Positions 8,229 through 17,454 of a DNA stretch of 61,559 nucleotides are shown here, piece by piece. Position 1 is the stretch's first letter. Every line of letters starts with the position of its first letter. Below the pieces are notes generated by a model. It did no database searches and had not been told where the DNA came from. It saw nothing but the letters and a program-made list of their open reading frames with translations. Origin of the DNA: Clostridia bacterium (lineage in GTDB: Bacteria > Bacillota > Clostridia > Christensenellales > Borkfalkiaceae); contig JAFTKX010000038.1 in the NCBI GenBank assembly GCA_017453045.1, positions 1 to 61,559 on the forward strand, written 5' to 3'. A program made the position numbers and the translations under genes.

Positions 8229-10062
8229 TTTCTTTTCTCCTTTTGGAAATCCTTTTGATTATATAGAGAGTTCCCGTCGGTAAAGCCACCCCTACGCCTA
8301 TGGCAATCACGATAACTGCCGTTACGTTTAAATTTTTTATTCCAGCTATTTTATACTCTTTTACTGCGGTAAATCCGTTCTCATCACCGTAAAAAACGTA
8401 AACGTACTTTTCAATTCCGTCGAATTTAGGCAACGTAGTTTGTAAAAATTCCGTTCTTAATTTAACGACGTTTTTCCCGTTTACTTTCGGCTTTGCTAAT
8501 TTTTCAGCCTTTGGATTTAAAATTCTTTTTTCAGAATATAAAACGTAAGCGGTTTTCCCATAATGGTCGCTATCGAAAGTCAATACGTGCCTATTTCCGT
8601 TTTTCGCAACTATTCCCTCGTTAATTTTCGTGGCAAATTTAATTTCAGGCAAACCTATTTTTACCTTTATACCGCCGTTTTCCGTTGCTCCTAAATACTC
8701 AACGGTTATTTTACTGTTAGTTCCGTCCGAATAAGTTATTGCGTTTACTTTCTCGCCTTCGACGGCGCTTCCGTACGACGTATAACCAGCCTTGTCAAAA
8801 ATCGTAGCGTAACACGTTCCCATAGACGTTATTTCATCCCTTTCTTCGACGTCTCCGTTTAACAGTTCTCTCCAAAAAGTAAATACGCTAACTTCTTCAA
8901 AATAAGCGTTCCCACGCCAAGAACTACCATTTTCACCCTTAGAATTTAAATAACCGTTATCTTCGTTTACTCTGTAAACGATAACTCCTTCCGTTTGCGT
9001 ATTCGCGCGACTACCCTCGCCAAGTTTTCTATATTCTATATAAAAACTCTCTCCCTTTTCGGCAAATTCGGGTAAAGTTATCTTGTACGCAAGAGTTCCT
9101 CCGTAATTTTCAGTTGGATACAAAACGTATTCACCGCTCTTTGAAATAGGCTCTACGTGAGATAATTCGCTAATCCAACCGAGTTTATATCTAACGTAAG
9201 AAAGCGAAAGGTTTGGAACGTCAGTTTCCGTTCCGCCCATAATATCGAACTCGCCTACGAATTCTTTTGCGCCGTTTCTATATAGGTCGGGAGCGCCAAG
9301 CGCGTGCATATACTCGTGGCAAAGGGTTGTCGTCTTTAAATTTTCCCCGTCCGAAATAAAGGCGTAAGGTATAAAAATATAACTGTTTATCGACCTATCG
9401 CCCAACTTTATCTCTTTTACAGTCGCGTCGGTTTGCCCCAAACTGTAAACGGAGGAAAGCCCTTCTTTATCGCCCGTATACACCTTTGCTTGATGTGGCC
9501 AAAAGACGTCCGACTGATTTAAACCGACGTTTAACTTGCTAAATACGACGGTTAAATTTTCGAATTCGTAGTCCTTTGATAAGGGTAAAGATTTCTCGTC
9601 TACGCCACTCGTTACCGCGTATAAAAGGTCTTGTTCTCTAAAAAACCTTTCGCTCGACGGCTTGCCGTTTAAATCTACAACCCCCAAGTCGTCGTAAAGC
9701 CTGTTATCGTAACCGTCGGGGTTGACTTCTTGATATTCTTCGCTAAAAATATCGTAAAAATATCTCGGCATAAAATAATTTACGCTCTTGTCGATTTTGA
9801 CGGTTTGAGTAAATACCGTTTCAACCGTTTTTTTGCAGTTAGAATTTTTTAATATAAAGTTTTTCAATCCGTTTTTATCCGTAATAAACGCTCGGTTTAA
9901 AATAGAACTTTGTTCTTCTTTAAAAAAGCCCTGCGTATCTTCAAACTCTACGGTAACGACCAAATTTAAAGACTTTGCCGTTTGTTTTTTACATCCGCTT
10001 TGAAAGGGAATAGAAAACGCGAATAAAAACGAGATTATAAAGCAAATTATTTTTCTTTTCAT
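8218..10062 (-). CDS. M6-like (immune inhibitor A type) metalloprotease, secreted and membrane-bound
   Basis: Probable zinc protease acting outside the cell. TTTLCHEYMHALGAPDLYR near residue 260 gives HExxH plus the downstream Asp/Tyr context of the M6 family, and FDIMGG follows at the expected distance. The start chosen is the ATG before KRKIICFIISFLFAF, which gives a signal peptide ending in a lipobox-like FQSGC. The C-terminus has a second hydrophobic helix (VTAVIVIAIGVGVALPTGTLYII) and a basic tail, so the protein may be anchored at both ends. No good ribosome binding site is seen. A TTGTTA-N17-TAAAAT promoter would start transcription almost at the ATG. The substrate is unknown. Confidence 0.75.
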   Translation of the reverse strand: MKRKIICFIISFLFAFSIPFQSGCKKQTAKSLNLVVTVEFEDTQGFFKEEQSSILNRAFITDKNGLKNFILKNSNCKKTVETVFTQTVKIDKSVNYFMPRYFYDIFSEEYQEVNPDGYDNRLYDDLGVVDLNGKPSSERFFREQDLLYAVTSGVDEKSLPLSKDYEFENLTVVFSKLNVGLNQSDVFWPHQAKVYTGDKEGLSSVYSLGQTDATVKEIKLGDRSINSYIFIPYAFISDGENLKTTTLCHEYMHALGAPDLYRNGAKEFVGEFDIMGGTETDVPNLSLSYVRYKLGWISELSHVEPISKSGEYVLYPTENYGGTLAYKITLPEFAEKGESFYIEYRKLGEGSRANTQTEGVIVYRVNEDNGYLNSKGENGSSWRGNAYFEEVSVFTFWRELLNGDVEERDEITSMGTCYATIFDKAGYTSYGSAVEGEKVNAITYSDGTNSKITVEYLGATENGGIKVKIGLPEIKFATKINEGIVAKNGNRHVLTFDSDHYGKTAYVLYSEKRILNPKAEKLAKPKVNGKNVVKLRTEFLQTTLPKFDGIEKYVYVFYGDENGFTAVKEYKIAGIKNLNVTAVIVIAIGVGVALPTGTLYIIKRISKRRKENGK

Positions 10063-10125
10063 ACGAGTAATTTTACCACAAGCGTATAAAAATAACAATT
10101 ATATAATTGAATTTTCGTTAAAAAC

Positions 10126-10154
10126 TTGATATTAAACGAAATATCGTTTATAAT
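10126..10154 (+). promoter_or_regulatory. galK promoter with palindromic operator candidate
   Basis: TTGATA (10126-10131), 17 nt, TATAAT (10149-10154). The spacer is almost filled by the inverted repeat TAAACGA-AATA-TCGTTTA (10133-10150). A repressor bound there would block RNA polymerase, so sugar-responsive control is plausible. The regulator is not in the window. Confidence 0.65.
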
Positions 10155-10187
10155 TTAACTATCTAATTTTTGCCAAACGGAGTTATT

Positions 10188-11402
10188 ATGAATTTTTACG
10201 ACTACTACGGCGACGGTTTTGATATCGACCTTTTAAAACCACGCCTTGAAAATCTTTTAAACGCGTTTAGAAATAACGAAGGGGTGGACGCAGACTTTTT
10301 ATTTTCGTCGCCGGGCAGAGCCGAGATACTCGGCAATCACACCGACCACAATCACGGAAAAGTTTTGGTTGCGTCAATCTCTTGCGATATTTTGGCTGCG
10401 GTTAAAAAAACCGACGACAACCTTATAAAAATTTGTTCAAAGGGCTACTCGCCTATAATTATAGACCTTTCGAGCACCGAATTTAGAAGTTGCGAAAAAG
10501 GTACTTCTTCGGCTTTAACGAGGGGCGTTGCCCACGCCATAATGGAAAGGGGTTATAAAATAGGCGGTTTTACCGCGTATCTTACGAGTAACGTCTTTAA
10601 GGGCGCAGGGGTTTCTTCGTCGGCGGCTTTTGAAGTTTTAATTGCCGAAATTTTAAACTGCTTATATTTGGACGGCGCTCTTTCTCCCGTAGAAAAAGCC
10701 GTTATTTCACAGTATAGCGAAAACGTCTATTTTGGAAAACCGTGCGGACTTTTAGACCAATGCGGTATTGCGATAGGTTCGCTTTGCTATCTTGATTTTA
10801 AAAATCCGACCACTCCTATTCAAGAGAAATTCGATATGCCAAAAGGCTACTCGCTCGTTATAACCAACACGGGTGGCGACCACGCAAGTCTTACTTCTCA
10901 TTACGCCGCGATAAGAAGCGAAATGGAGTCTGTTGCAAACGTTTTTGGCAAAAAAACCCTTGCCGAAGTCGATTATCACGAGTTTTTAACCAATTTGCCA
11001 CTCGTAAGAAAATCGGTTAGCGATAGGGCTCTTCTTCGCGCAATGCACTTCTTTGGAGAAAATAAAAGGGTTGAAAGGGCTTGCGACGCGCTTAAAAACG
11101 GCGACGTTAAAGAGTTTTTAAACGCGGTAAACGACTCCGGGCTATCAAGTTTAATAAGGCTTCAAAACTGCTCTGTTCCCGCTGAACTTTCACAACCCGT
11201 CGTTCTCGGTATCGAACTTTCGAGAAATATTATAAAAGACGGAGCGGTAAGAGTTCACGGCGGTGGTTTTGCAGGCTCGATTCTCGCTATCGTAAGCGAC
11301 TTTGAAAGAGATTTTTACGTAAGAGAAATGACGAAAGTTTTTGGAAAAGAAAACGTTTTTACTGCGCACGTTCGTCCTACGGGAACTGCTAAAATGGCGT
11401 AA
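10188..11402 (+). CDS. galK: galactokinase
   Basis: Phosphorylates galactose to galactose 1-phosphate with ATP, first step of the Leloir pathway. GHMP kinase family: SPGRAEILGNHTDHNHGKVL near residue 40 is the galactokinase signature, KGAGVSSSAAFEVLIAEILN is the ATP-binding loop, and RVHGGGFAGSILAIV is the C-terminal motif. About 404 residues from the ATG preceded by ACGGAG. No galE, galT or transporter lies nearby, so it is a lone kinase gene. Family specificity (galactose against another hexose) is inferred from the signature. Confidence 0.9.
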   Translation: MNFYDYYGDGFDIDLLKPRLENLLNAFRNNEGVDADFLFSSPGRAEILGNHTDHNHGKVLVASISCDILAAVKKTDDNLIKICSKGYSPIIIDLSSTEFRSCEKGTSSALTRGVAHAIMERGYKIGGFTAYLTSNVFKGAGVSSSAAFEVLIAEILNCLYLDGALSPVEKAVISQYSENVYFGKPCGLLDQCGIAIGSLCYLDFKNPTTPIQEKFDMPKGYSLVITNTGGDHASLTSHYAAIRSEMESVANVFGKKTLAEVDYHEFLTNLPLVRKSVSDRALLRAMHFFGENKRVERACDALKNGDVKEFLNAVNDSGLSSLIRLQNCSVPAELSQPVVLGIELSRNIIKDGAVRVHGGGFAGSILAIVSDFERDFYVREMTKVFGKENVFTAHVRPTGTAKMA

Positions 11403-11421
11403 TTTCCTTTTTCTTTACTTT

Positions 11422-11466
11422 TTCGACTAAATCTTCAGTTTTTTTCTTAATTTTATAAAATATAAT
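11422..11466 (+). promoter_or_regulatory. spoIIE promoter region with possible Spo0A box
   Basis: A TTCGACT sequence (11422-11428) differs in one base from the Spo0A box TTCGACA. A TATAAT lies at 11461-11466 with no good -35 at 17 nt. In Bacillus, spoIIE is a Spo0A-activated sigma-A promoter with abnormal -35 spacing, so the arrangement fits. It is a short motif and could occur by chance. Confidence 0.4.
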
Positions 11467-11467
11467 G

Positions 11468-11495
11468 AGAATTGCCTTTTGGCAATTCTTTTTAT
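11468..11495 (+). terminator. intrinsic terminator between galK and spoIIE
   Basis: Nine-base-pair stem AGAATTGCC/GGCAATTCT with a TTTT loop, followed by a T-rich tract. It ends galK transcripts. If the TATAAT just upstream is used, the hairpin also lies at the very 5' end of the spoIIE mRNA. Confidence 0.8.
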
Positions 11496-11507
11496 TTTGG
11501 TAAAAAT

Positions 11508-13763
11508 ATGAAAAAACCTTTAAATTTTAAAATTTTGTTTAAGTATTTACTGACGGGCGTCGGTTATTTCTTGTTCTCCTTACTCGACGGAAAATACACC
11601 CCCTTTTCGCTCGCTTTGCTAACTGCAAACCTTTACGTAGGCGTAAAGCCTATTCCGTCGCTCGTTTTGTACTTTATACCCTATTTGCCCTCGCAAGATT
11701 TTCAAACGATAATTATAGGGCTTTTTGCAGGCGTTATAATTTGTTTTGCTTTTTTAATTTACAGACGATACGGCAAAAAACCGTCTTTTGAGATAGTCGG
11801 ATACTTCGCCGTAGCCCTTGCTCCGTATTGCGCTTTTTCGTCCGCTTACCCACTTTTGTTAAAACTCGCGATTTCCGCAATTATCATTTTATCCTGTTTT
11901 ATTTTGAATACGGGAGCGAAGATTTGGCTTTTAAAAGGACTAAAATACAAACTTGGTTTAGACGACTTGTTTTGCGCTTCGTTTTTATTTGGAATTTGCG
12001 CGTATGGCGCGATAATCGCCTTCGGGGCGGACTTCTACTTTGCTTTCTCGCTTTTGGCAATACTTTTTTCGTCTTACCTGTTAGGAAAATCTACGCCGAT
12101 TTTTTCGTCGATAGTCCTTGCTTTACCCCTATCGCTATACGAATTAGACTTATCTTTTTTCGGCGTTTTTTCGCTACTTGCGATAGTAGTTTGCGCGTGC
12201 TCTAACTACTCAAAACTGCTAACCGCAATATCTTCGGCTCTACTTTCTTTCGGGCTTTTCTTCTTACCGCAAAGTCCGTTATTGCCGTCCTTTCAACTGT
12301 TTATACTAACTTCGATAAGTTGCGCGGTTTACTTGTTTTTCCCCGAAAGATTTGCCGATAAATTAAAAAGTCGGTTAAAAATACACTCGTCGGACAACGT
12401 TGGTAGATATTCGATAAACGTACATAAAAACGCCGTTTCAGGTAAACTTTTCGAGATGTCCGCCGTTTTCGACGAGATGGCGTGTTCTTTAAATAAAATA
12501 GGTAGCGACCTGCCTACTAAAGATAAATTTGCGCAAAGTTTTGCCGACGAAATTTTAATTTCGGTTTGTTCAAGATGTAAAAATTATTCAGATTGTAGAA
12601 AACTGTCTTTTCCAACCGATAGCGATTTAGTAAAGATAACGGGGCTTGCGATAGCCAAAGGCAAACTCAATTTGATTGATTTGCCAAAACAGTTTTCGTA
12701 TAGATGTTTATTCCCCGAAGAAATAGTAAAATTTACTAATAAACTCGTCGGCAGATATAATTTGGCTGAAGGAGAAAAACTTGCGTTAGAACAAGGAAAA
12801 GACTTGGTTTTAAAACAAACGAAAGGCTTATCCGAAGCCTTAAAAAGTTTGGCGACGTCAATAAATAAACAAATAGAAATAAGCGACGTAACCGAAGAAA
12901 AACTATTAGATAATTTGCTAAAATGCGGAATAGCCGTAAAGGAAGTCGCAAAGTTTTCGGGCGAAGAAAACGAAATCGTAATCACCCTACCTTATAAAGA
13001 CGTTTCCAACCCGTTACTTATAAAAGCAATAAGCGAAATAACGGGCTATAGGTCGGTTATTAGCCAAAATAAACGCATTTCAGAAGAACTTTCGGTAATC
13101 ACGGTAAAGCGCGCTCCCGATATGGACGCGGTTTTTGGGATTGCAAGAAGAATAAAAGACGGCAAGAAAAAAAGCGGGGACACGCACTCTATAACAAAAA
13201 TTACCGAAGGCAAATTTTTAGTCGCTTTAAACGACGGTATGGGTAGCGGAGAGAGCGCGGAAGAAATTTCTTCAACGGCAATTTCCCTCGTAGAAACCTT
13301 TTATAAAGCAGGGCTACGGTCTGAAACGATACTCCCTATGGTAAACAAACTTCTCTCATTTGGCGACGAAGATAATTTTACCGCTTTAGACGTAGTTATA
13401 GTAGACCTTTTCAGCGGTTTTGCCGATTTTATAAAAATAGGCTCGCCCTATTCGTTTATTATTTCAAAAGATACTGTAAAAATTATTGAAGGAAACTCCC
13501 TTCCGCTTGGGATTTTAGAAGAAATGCGCCCTACCGTTTGCTCTACTCCGCTTTTTAGCGGAGACGTCATAATGCTCCTTTCCGACGGAATTACCGACGC
13601 CTTTGCGTCTTCGTCCGACCTTATCGACTTTTTGTCTACTCAAAGAGCGTTAAACCCTAAAACCCTTGCCGACTCCGTACTTGAAAAAGCCCTTTATCTT
13701 AGCGGAAACGTAGCCAAAGACGATATGACCGTTTTTTGCGTTAGAGTTTTTAATAGAAATTAG
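11508..13763 (+). CDS. spoIIE: stage II sporulation protein E (PP2C phosphatase)
   Basis: Membrane serine phosphatase that dephosphorylates SpoIIAA and so activates sigma-F in the forespore; also acts at the division septum. About 751 residues from the ATG: roughly ten hydrophobic segments in residues 1-290, a cysteine-containing middle region (ICSRCKNYSDCRK), and a C-terminal PP2C domain with ALNDGMGSGESAEEISS and MLLSDGITDAF as metal-binding motifs. Its presence suggests the organism sporulates or descends from spore formers. It ends at a bidirectional terminator. Confidence 0.92.
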   Translation: MKKPLNFKILFKYLLTGVGYFLFSLLDGKYTPFSLALLTANLYVGVKPIPSLVLYFIPYLPSQDFQTIIIGLFAGVIICFAFLIYRRYGKKPSFEIVGYFAVALAPYCAFSSAYPLLLKLAISAIIILSCFILNTGAKIWLLKGLKYKLGLDDLFCASFLFGICAYGAIIAFGADFYFAFSLLAILFSSYLLGKSTPIFSSIVLALPLSLYELDLSFFGVFSLLAIVVCACSNYSKLLTAISSALLSFGLFFLPQSPLLPSFQLFILTSISCAVYLFFPERFADKLKSRLKIHSSDNVGRYSINVHKNAVSGKLFEMSAVFDEMACSLNKIGSDLPTKDKFAQSFADEILISVCSRCKNYSDCRKLSFPTDSDLVKITGLAIAKGKLNLIDLPKQFSYRCLFPEEIVKFTNKLVGRYNLAEGEKLALEQGKDLVLKQTKGLSEALKSLATSINKQIEISDVTEEKLLDNLLKCGIAVKEVAKFSGEENEIVITLPYKDVSNPLLIKAISEITGYRSVISQNKRISEELSVITVKRAPDMDAVFGIARRIKDGKKKSGDTHSITKITEGKFLVALNDGMGSGESAEEISSTAISLVETFYKAGLRSETILPMVNKLLSFGDEDNFTALDVVIVDLFSGFADFIKIGSPYSFIISKDTVKIIEGNSLPLGILEEMRPTVCSTPLFSGDVIMLLSDGITDAFASSSDLIDFLSTQRALNPKTLADSVLEKALYLSGNVAKDDMTVFCVRVFNRN

Positions 13764-13791
13764 TTTTTTGATTTGCACGAATAATGAAAAT

Positions 13792-13822
13792 AGCGCCGTT
13801 TTGCAAAATGCAAAACGGCGCT
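13792..13822. terminator. bidirectional terminator between spoIIE and the Na/Pi gene
   Basis: Fourteen-base-pair perfect stem AGCGCCGTTTTGCA/TGCAAAACGGCGCT with a 3-nt loop between two convergent genes. Flanking tracts are weak in U on both sides, but the stem is strong. Confidence 0.75.
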
Positions 13823-13839
13823 CTACGTTACGTTTTATA

Positions 13840-15492
13840 TTATTCTTTTGTCGTTTGGCTACCCGTTGGGTTTACTACGCTGTAACCGACGTTTACCAAG
13901 TGGTCGGCAACTCTTTCAAGCCCTGCGACAGCCGAGAAGAAATAAGGACTGTGGTCCATTGAACAATCGCCCGAAGCAAGACGCGAAACGTGAGATTGAT
14001 TAACTTTTTTCTTCAACGCGTCTACTTCGTTTTCTTTTTCGGTAAGGTCTTTCAACCTATCCGTTTGAAGATTATCAAACGCGCCGAGCGCGATTTCAAA
14101 CATTTCAAACACCTTTTGGTACATTTCGGTAAGTTCGTCTTGCGCGTTTTTTGAAAAGGCTATGTCCGAATTTTTCATTTGAACGCCTATTTCATAGAAG
14201 TTTTCAGCATGGTCGCCGATACGCTCCAAGTCGTTTAAAACGTGGAAATACGAACCGATTATTCTTTCATCCGTTTCGTCAACGTGCGGAGAAAGTTTAA
14301 TTAAAAACTTTGTAAGACCTTGATTTGTAAAGTCTATAATCTTTTCCGTTGCGTAAACTTCTTTAGAGAACTTTTCGTCCCCCGTCTTTATGCCCGATAA
14401 AGAAAGTTCAAGGTTTCTTTTAGCAAGTTCAGCCATATAAGCAATTTCTTTTTTAACTTGCATCAAAGCGATTGAAGGCGTTTTTAAAAGACGTTCGTCA
14501 ACGTATTTAAACTTAAGACCGTCGTTTGCGGGCTTGTCTTTAATGACGAGTTCGGCAAACTTAACGAGTTGTTTTACAAACGGTAATAAAAGCGCAGTAG
14601 TGGTGACGTTAAATATTACGTGGAACCAAGCGACTTGCATTTGAGTTGAACTTACTATAGACTCTAAAAAACAAACGAAAACGTCTGCAAACGGCCATAA
14701 GAACGCCGTAAAAACAACAGTTCCTATAACGTTAAAGGTAAGATGGATAAGCGCCGTACGCCTTGCGTTTACGCTCGTTCCCATACTTGCTAAAATTGCG
14801 GTAACGCAAGTTCCGATATTTGAGCCGAGAACGATAAACAATGCGTTTTCAACCGAAATCGCTTGTTGGCTCGCCATAATAATTACGATACCCGTCGCCG
14901 CCGACGAAGATTGAATAAGCCCCGTGAAAAGCGCGCCGATTAAGATAAGTAAGAGTGGGAAATTAACGACTTGGAAAACGCCCGTAAAGAAATCTCTTAA
15001 AGCAATTCCGCCCGCCGTTTTATCCGAAAACGCTCCGCTCATAAGGTCAAGACCGATAAAAATAACGCCGAGACCGCATAAAATATTACCTATATTTTTT
15101 ATTTTATCGCTTTTGAAAAAGGTCATCATAACCCCGACGAACGCAAGTAACGTTGCGTAAAGGGAAATTTCTAAATCTTTAAGCGAAACCAAAATACCCG
15201 TTACCGTAGTACCGATATTCGCGCCCATAATAATAGAGGTCGCTTGAAATAAGGTCATAACCCCCGCGTTTACGAAACCTATAACCATAACGCTCGTCGC
15301 TGAAGACGATTGAATTATTCCCGTTACCGCCGTTCCGACTGCAACTCCTGAAAAACGGTTGCCCGATATTGTGCCGAGCAATTTTTTCATCCCTTTGCCC
15401 GCGCTTCTTTCTAACCCGTCGCCCATCATGTTCATACCGACTATGAACACGCCGACACCTGCAAGTAATGCAATTACACTTTGCCAGATCAT
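13840..15492 (-). CDS. Na+/phosphate cotransporter with C-terminal PhoU-like domain
   Basis: Sodium-dependent phosphate carrier of the NptA/PNaS family. Two repeated transport motifs are visible: GTAVTGIIQSSSATSVMVIGFVNAGV near residue 55 and GALFTGLIQSSSAATGIVIIMAS near 185, the QSSSA repeats of the family. Eight or so membrane segments occupy residues 1-320. Residues about 340-540 are helical and acidic-basic, with NDLERIGDHAENFYEIG and LERVADHLVNVGY, the PhoU four-helix metal-binding motifs. 550 residues is typical for the fusion. Exporter or importer direction is not decided by sequence. Confidence 0.9.
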   Translation of the reverse strand: MIWQSVIALLAGVGVFIVGMNMMGDGLERSAGKGMKKLLGTISGNRFSGVAVGTAVTGIIQSSSATSVMVIGFVNAGVMTLFQATSIIMGANIGTTVTGILVSLKDLEISLYATLLAFVGVMMTFFKSDKIKNIGNILCGLGVIFIGLDLMSGAFSDKTAGGIALRDFFTGVFQVVNFPLLLILIGALFTGLIQSSSAATGIVIIMASQQAISVENALFIVLGSNIGTCVTAILASMGTSVNARRTALIHLTFNVIGTVVFTAFLWPFADVFVCFLESIVSSTQMQVAWFHVIFNVTTTALLLPFVKQLVKFAELVIKDKPANDGLKFKYVDERLLKTPSIALMQVKKEIAYMAELAKRNLELSLSGIKTGDEKFSKEVYATEKIIDFTNQGLTKFLIKLSPHVDETDERIIGSYFHVLNDLERIGDHAENFYEIGVQMKNSDIAFSKNAQDELTEMYQKVFEMFEIALGAFDNLQTDRLKDLTEKENEVDALKKKVNQSHVSRLASGDCSMDHSPYFFSAVAGLERVADHLVNVGYSVVNPTGSQTTKE

Positions 15493-15549
15493 TAAAATCT
15501 CCTTTGTATATAAAAAATTTTGTTTCTACAATTCATCTTTCCAAAAAAT

Positions 15550-15579
15550 ATTTTACATTATCTAATAAATATTTGTCAA
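15550..15579 (-). promoter_or_regulatory. promoter of the Na/Pi cotransporter gene
   Basis: Minus strand: TTGACA, 18 nt, TAAAAT, about 60 nt upstream of the ATG, which is preceded by AAAGGAG. Confidence 0.65.
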
Positions 15580-15666
15580 ACGTTTTTTTGTCAAAAATTT
15601 ATCAGTAATAATTTATAGAGTTTTAAATGATTTTGGCTTTTATTTTTCAAAAGTTGCGTTCATATA

Positions 15667-17454
15667 CTAAACGTTGGCGTATTGACTGCTGTGAATTTTG
15701 TAATAAAGTCCGCGTTTTTCTAAAAGTTCCTTGTGATTGCCCTTTTCGACGATTTTTCCGTTGTCTATAACTAAAATCACGTCGGCGTTTTCTATCGTAG
15801 AAAGTCTATGCGCTATAACGAAAGCCGTTCTTCCTTTCATAAGCGTATCCATAGTTTGCTGAATTAAAAGTTCCGTTCTCGTGTCGACGTTGCTCGTCGC
15901 TTCGTCGAGTATGAGTATAGGTCTATCGGCAAGATACGCCCTTGCAATCGTTAAAAGTTGCTTTTGTCCACCGCTTATATTCGCGCTATCTTCGCTAATT
16001 ACCGTTTGATAACCGTCGGGAAGCGAGTTTATAAAAGTATCGACGTGCGCTTTTTTAACGGCGTTTTCAACTTCTTCTTGGGTTGCCGACGGCTTGCCGT
16101 ACGCAACGTTTGCAAAAACGCTACCCGAAAACAAAACGGTGTCTTGAAGCACCATGCCGAACGACTCTCTTACCTGCGAGCGCGAAAGGGTTGAAATATC
16201 TTCTCCGTCTACGTAAATCTTACCCTTTTGGGGATCGTAAAATCTCATTAAAAGATTTACTATCGTAGTCTTTCCCCCGCCCGTCGGACCGACGATTGCG
16301 ACCTTTTGTCCGGGCTTTACGGTAAGCGAAAGTCCCTCTATAAGCGGTTTTTCGGGGACGTATGAAAAATACACGTCGTCAAATACGACTTCTCCCTTTG
16401 GCTTTGGCAAGTTTTCTTTATGCTCGTTTTCTTGCATTTCTTCGCCGTCTAAATACTCGTAAACTCTCTTTGACGAGGCTATCGTAGACTGCATCATAGA
16501 CATACCGCTTGCAATAGATTCGAGCGGGCCTGAAAAGAGTTTAGTATACATTATAAAGGCCACGAGTTCGCCCGCGCTTACGATTTTGTTTATAGCCAAA
16601 TATCCGCCTATTAAACAAATAGCGACGTATGCAAAGTTATTCACGAACGAAACGAGCGGTTGCACCGTTCCCGAAACGACGTAACCTTTGTTTACCTTTT
16701 GCATATCGTCCGTTATAAGTTCGTTATATCTTTGATTTTGTCTTTCTTCTAACGAAAAGACTTTAACGGTGTCAAAACCCGTCAAGTTTTCTTCGCAAAG
16801 GGCGTAAACTTGTCCGTTTACCTTTCTCGCTTCGTCGAAGTGTTTTTCGCTTCTCGACGCCAAAATACCCGACAGAATAATCGAAACAGGAACGAACACG
16901 ACCACCGCTAAAGCGAGCAACCAGTTTTCAAAAAAGATGATGACCGAAATTACGGCAAGCCTTATTACTCCGTTTATTATAACTCCGAAAATATCGTGAA
17001 CCGAACCGCCCATTATAGAAACGTCGTTCGTCATTCTCGAAATAATTTCTCCGTTTGGCGTAGTGTCTACCGTTTTTACGGGTATTTTTTCTATTTTTTT
17101 ACTCATTTCGGTACGAATTCTACAAGTAAAATGTCTCGTTACCGAATAATTCATTATATACGTCGTCAAAAGCCCCAAAATTGCAACGCCTACGTATACG
17201 ACAGCCAAAAGCCCTACTTCTCTAAAAAATTCCGTCCAGTTTAACTCAACTCCGTCGTTGACGAGAGCGTATACTCTATCGGTAATTTTTCCCAAAAGGT
17301 TTGGCGACGCGATAGAAAGTATTACCGAAAAAAGAGTTATTACCATTGCCGTTATAAGCCAACCTGCAATGGGTTTCATATCCTTTATAAGCCTTACGAC
17401 GACTTTTATCGCTCCGCGGTAGTCGGTCTTTTGCTTTTTGTTTTTATCTTTCAT
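15667..17454 (-). CDS. ABC exporter half, catalytically complete subunit
   Basis: Type IV (B-family) half-transporter: six membrane helices in residues 1-330, then a nucleotide-binding domain. Walker A is GPTGGGKTT, signature NISGGQKQ, Walker B LILDEATS with the catalytic Glu, and IAHRLST contains the switch His. 595 residues. It overlaps the preceding half-transporter by 11 nt. Its intact ATP site pairs with the degenerate site of that partner, as in BmrCD, LmrCD or TM287/288. Probable function is export of a drug or lipid-like compound; the substrate is not assignable. Confidence 0.9.
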   Translation of the reverse strand: MKDKNKKQKTDYRGAIKVVVRLIKDMKPIAGWLITAMVITLFSVILSIASPNLLGKITDRVYALVNDGVELNWTEFFREVGLLAVVYVGVAILGLLTTYIMNYSVTRHFTCRIRTEMSKKIEKIPVKTVDTTPNGEIISRMTNDVSIMGGSVHDIFGVIINGVIRLAVISVIIFFENWLLALAVVVFVPVSIILSGILASRSEKHFDEARKVNGQVYALCEENLTGFDTVKVFSLEERQNQRYNELITDDMQKVNKGYVVSGTVQPLVSFVNNFAYVAICLIGGYLAINKIVSAGELVAFIMYTKLFSGPLESIASGMSMMQSTIASSKRVYEYLDGEEMQENEHKENLPKPKGEVVFDDVYFSYVPEKPLIEGLSLTVKPGQKVAIVGPTGGGKTTIVNLLMRFYDPQKGKIYVDGEDISTLSRSQVRESFGMVLQDTVLFSGSVFANVAYGKPSATQEEVENAVKKAHVDTFINSLPDGYQTVISEDSANISGGQKQLLTIARAYLADRPILILDEATSNVDTRTELLIQQTMDTLMKGRTAFVIAHRLSTIENADVILVIDNGKIVEKGNHKELLEKRGLYYKIHSSQYANV

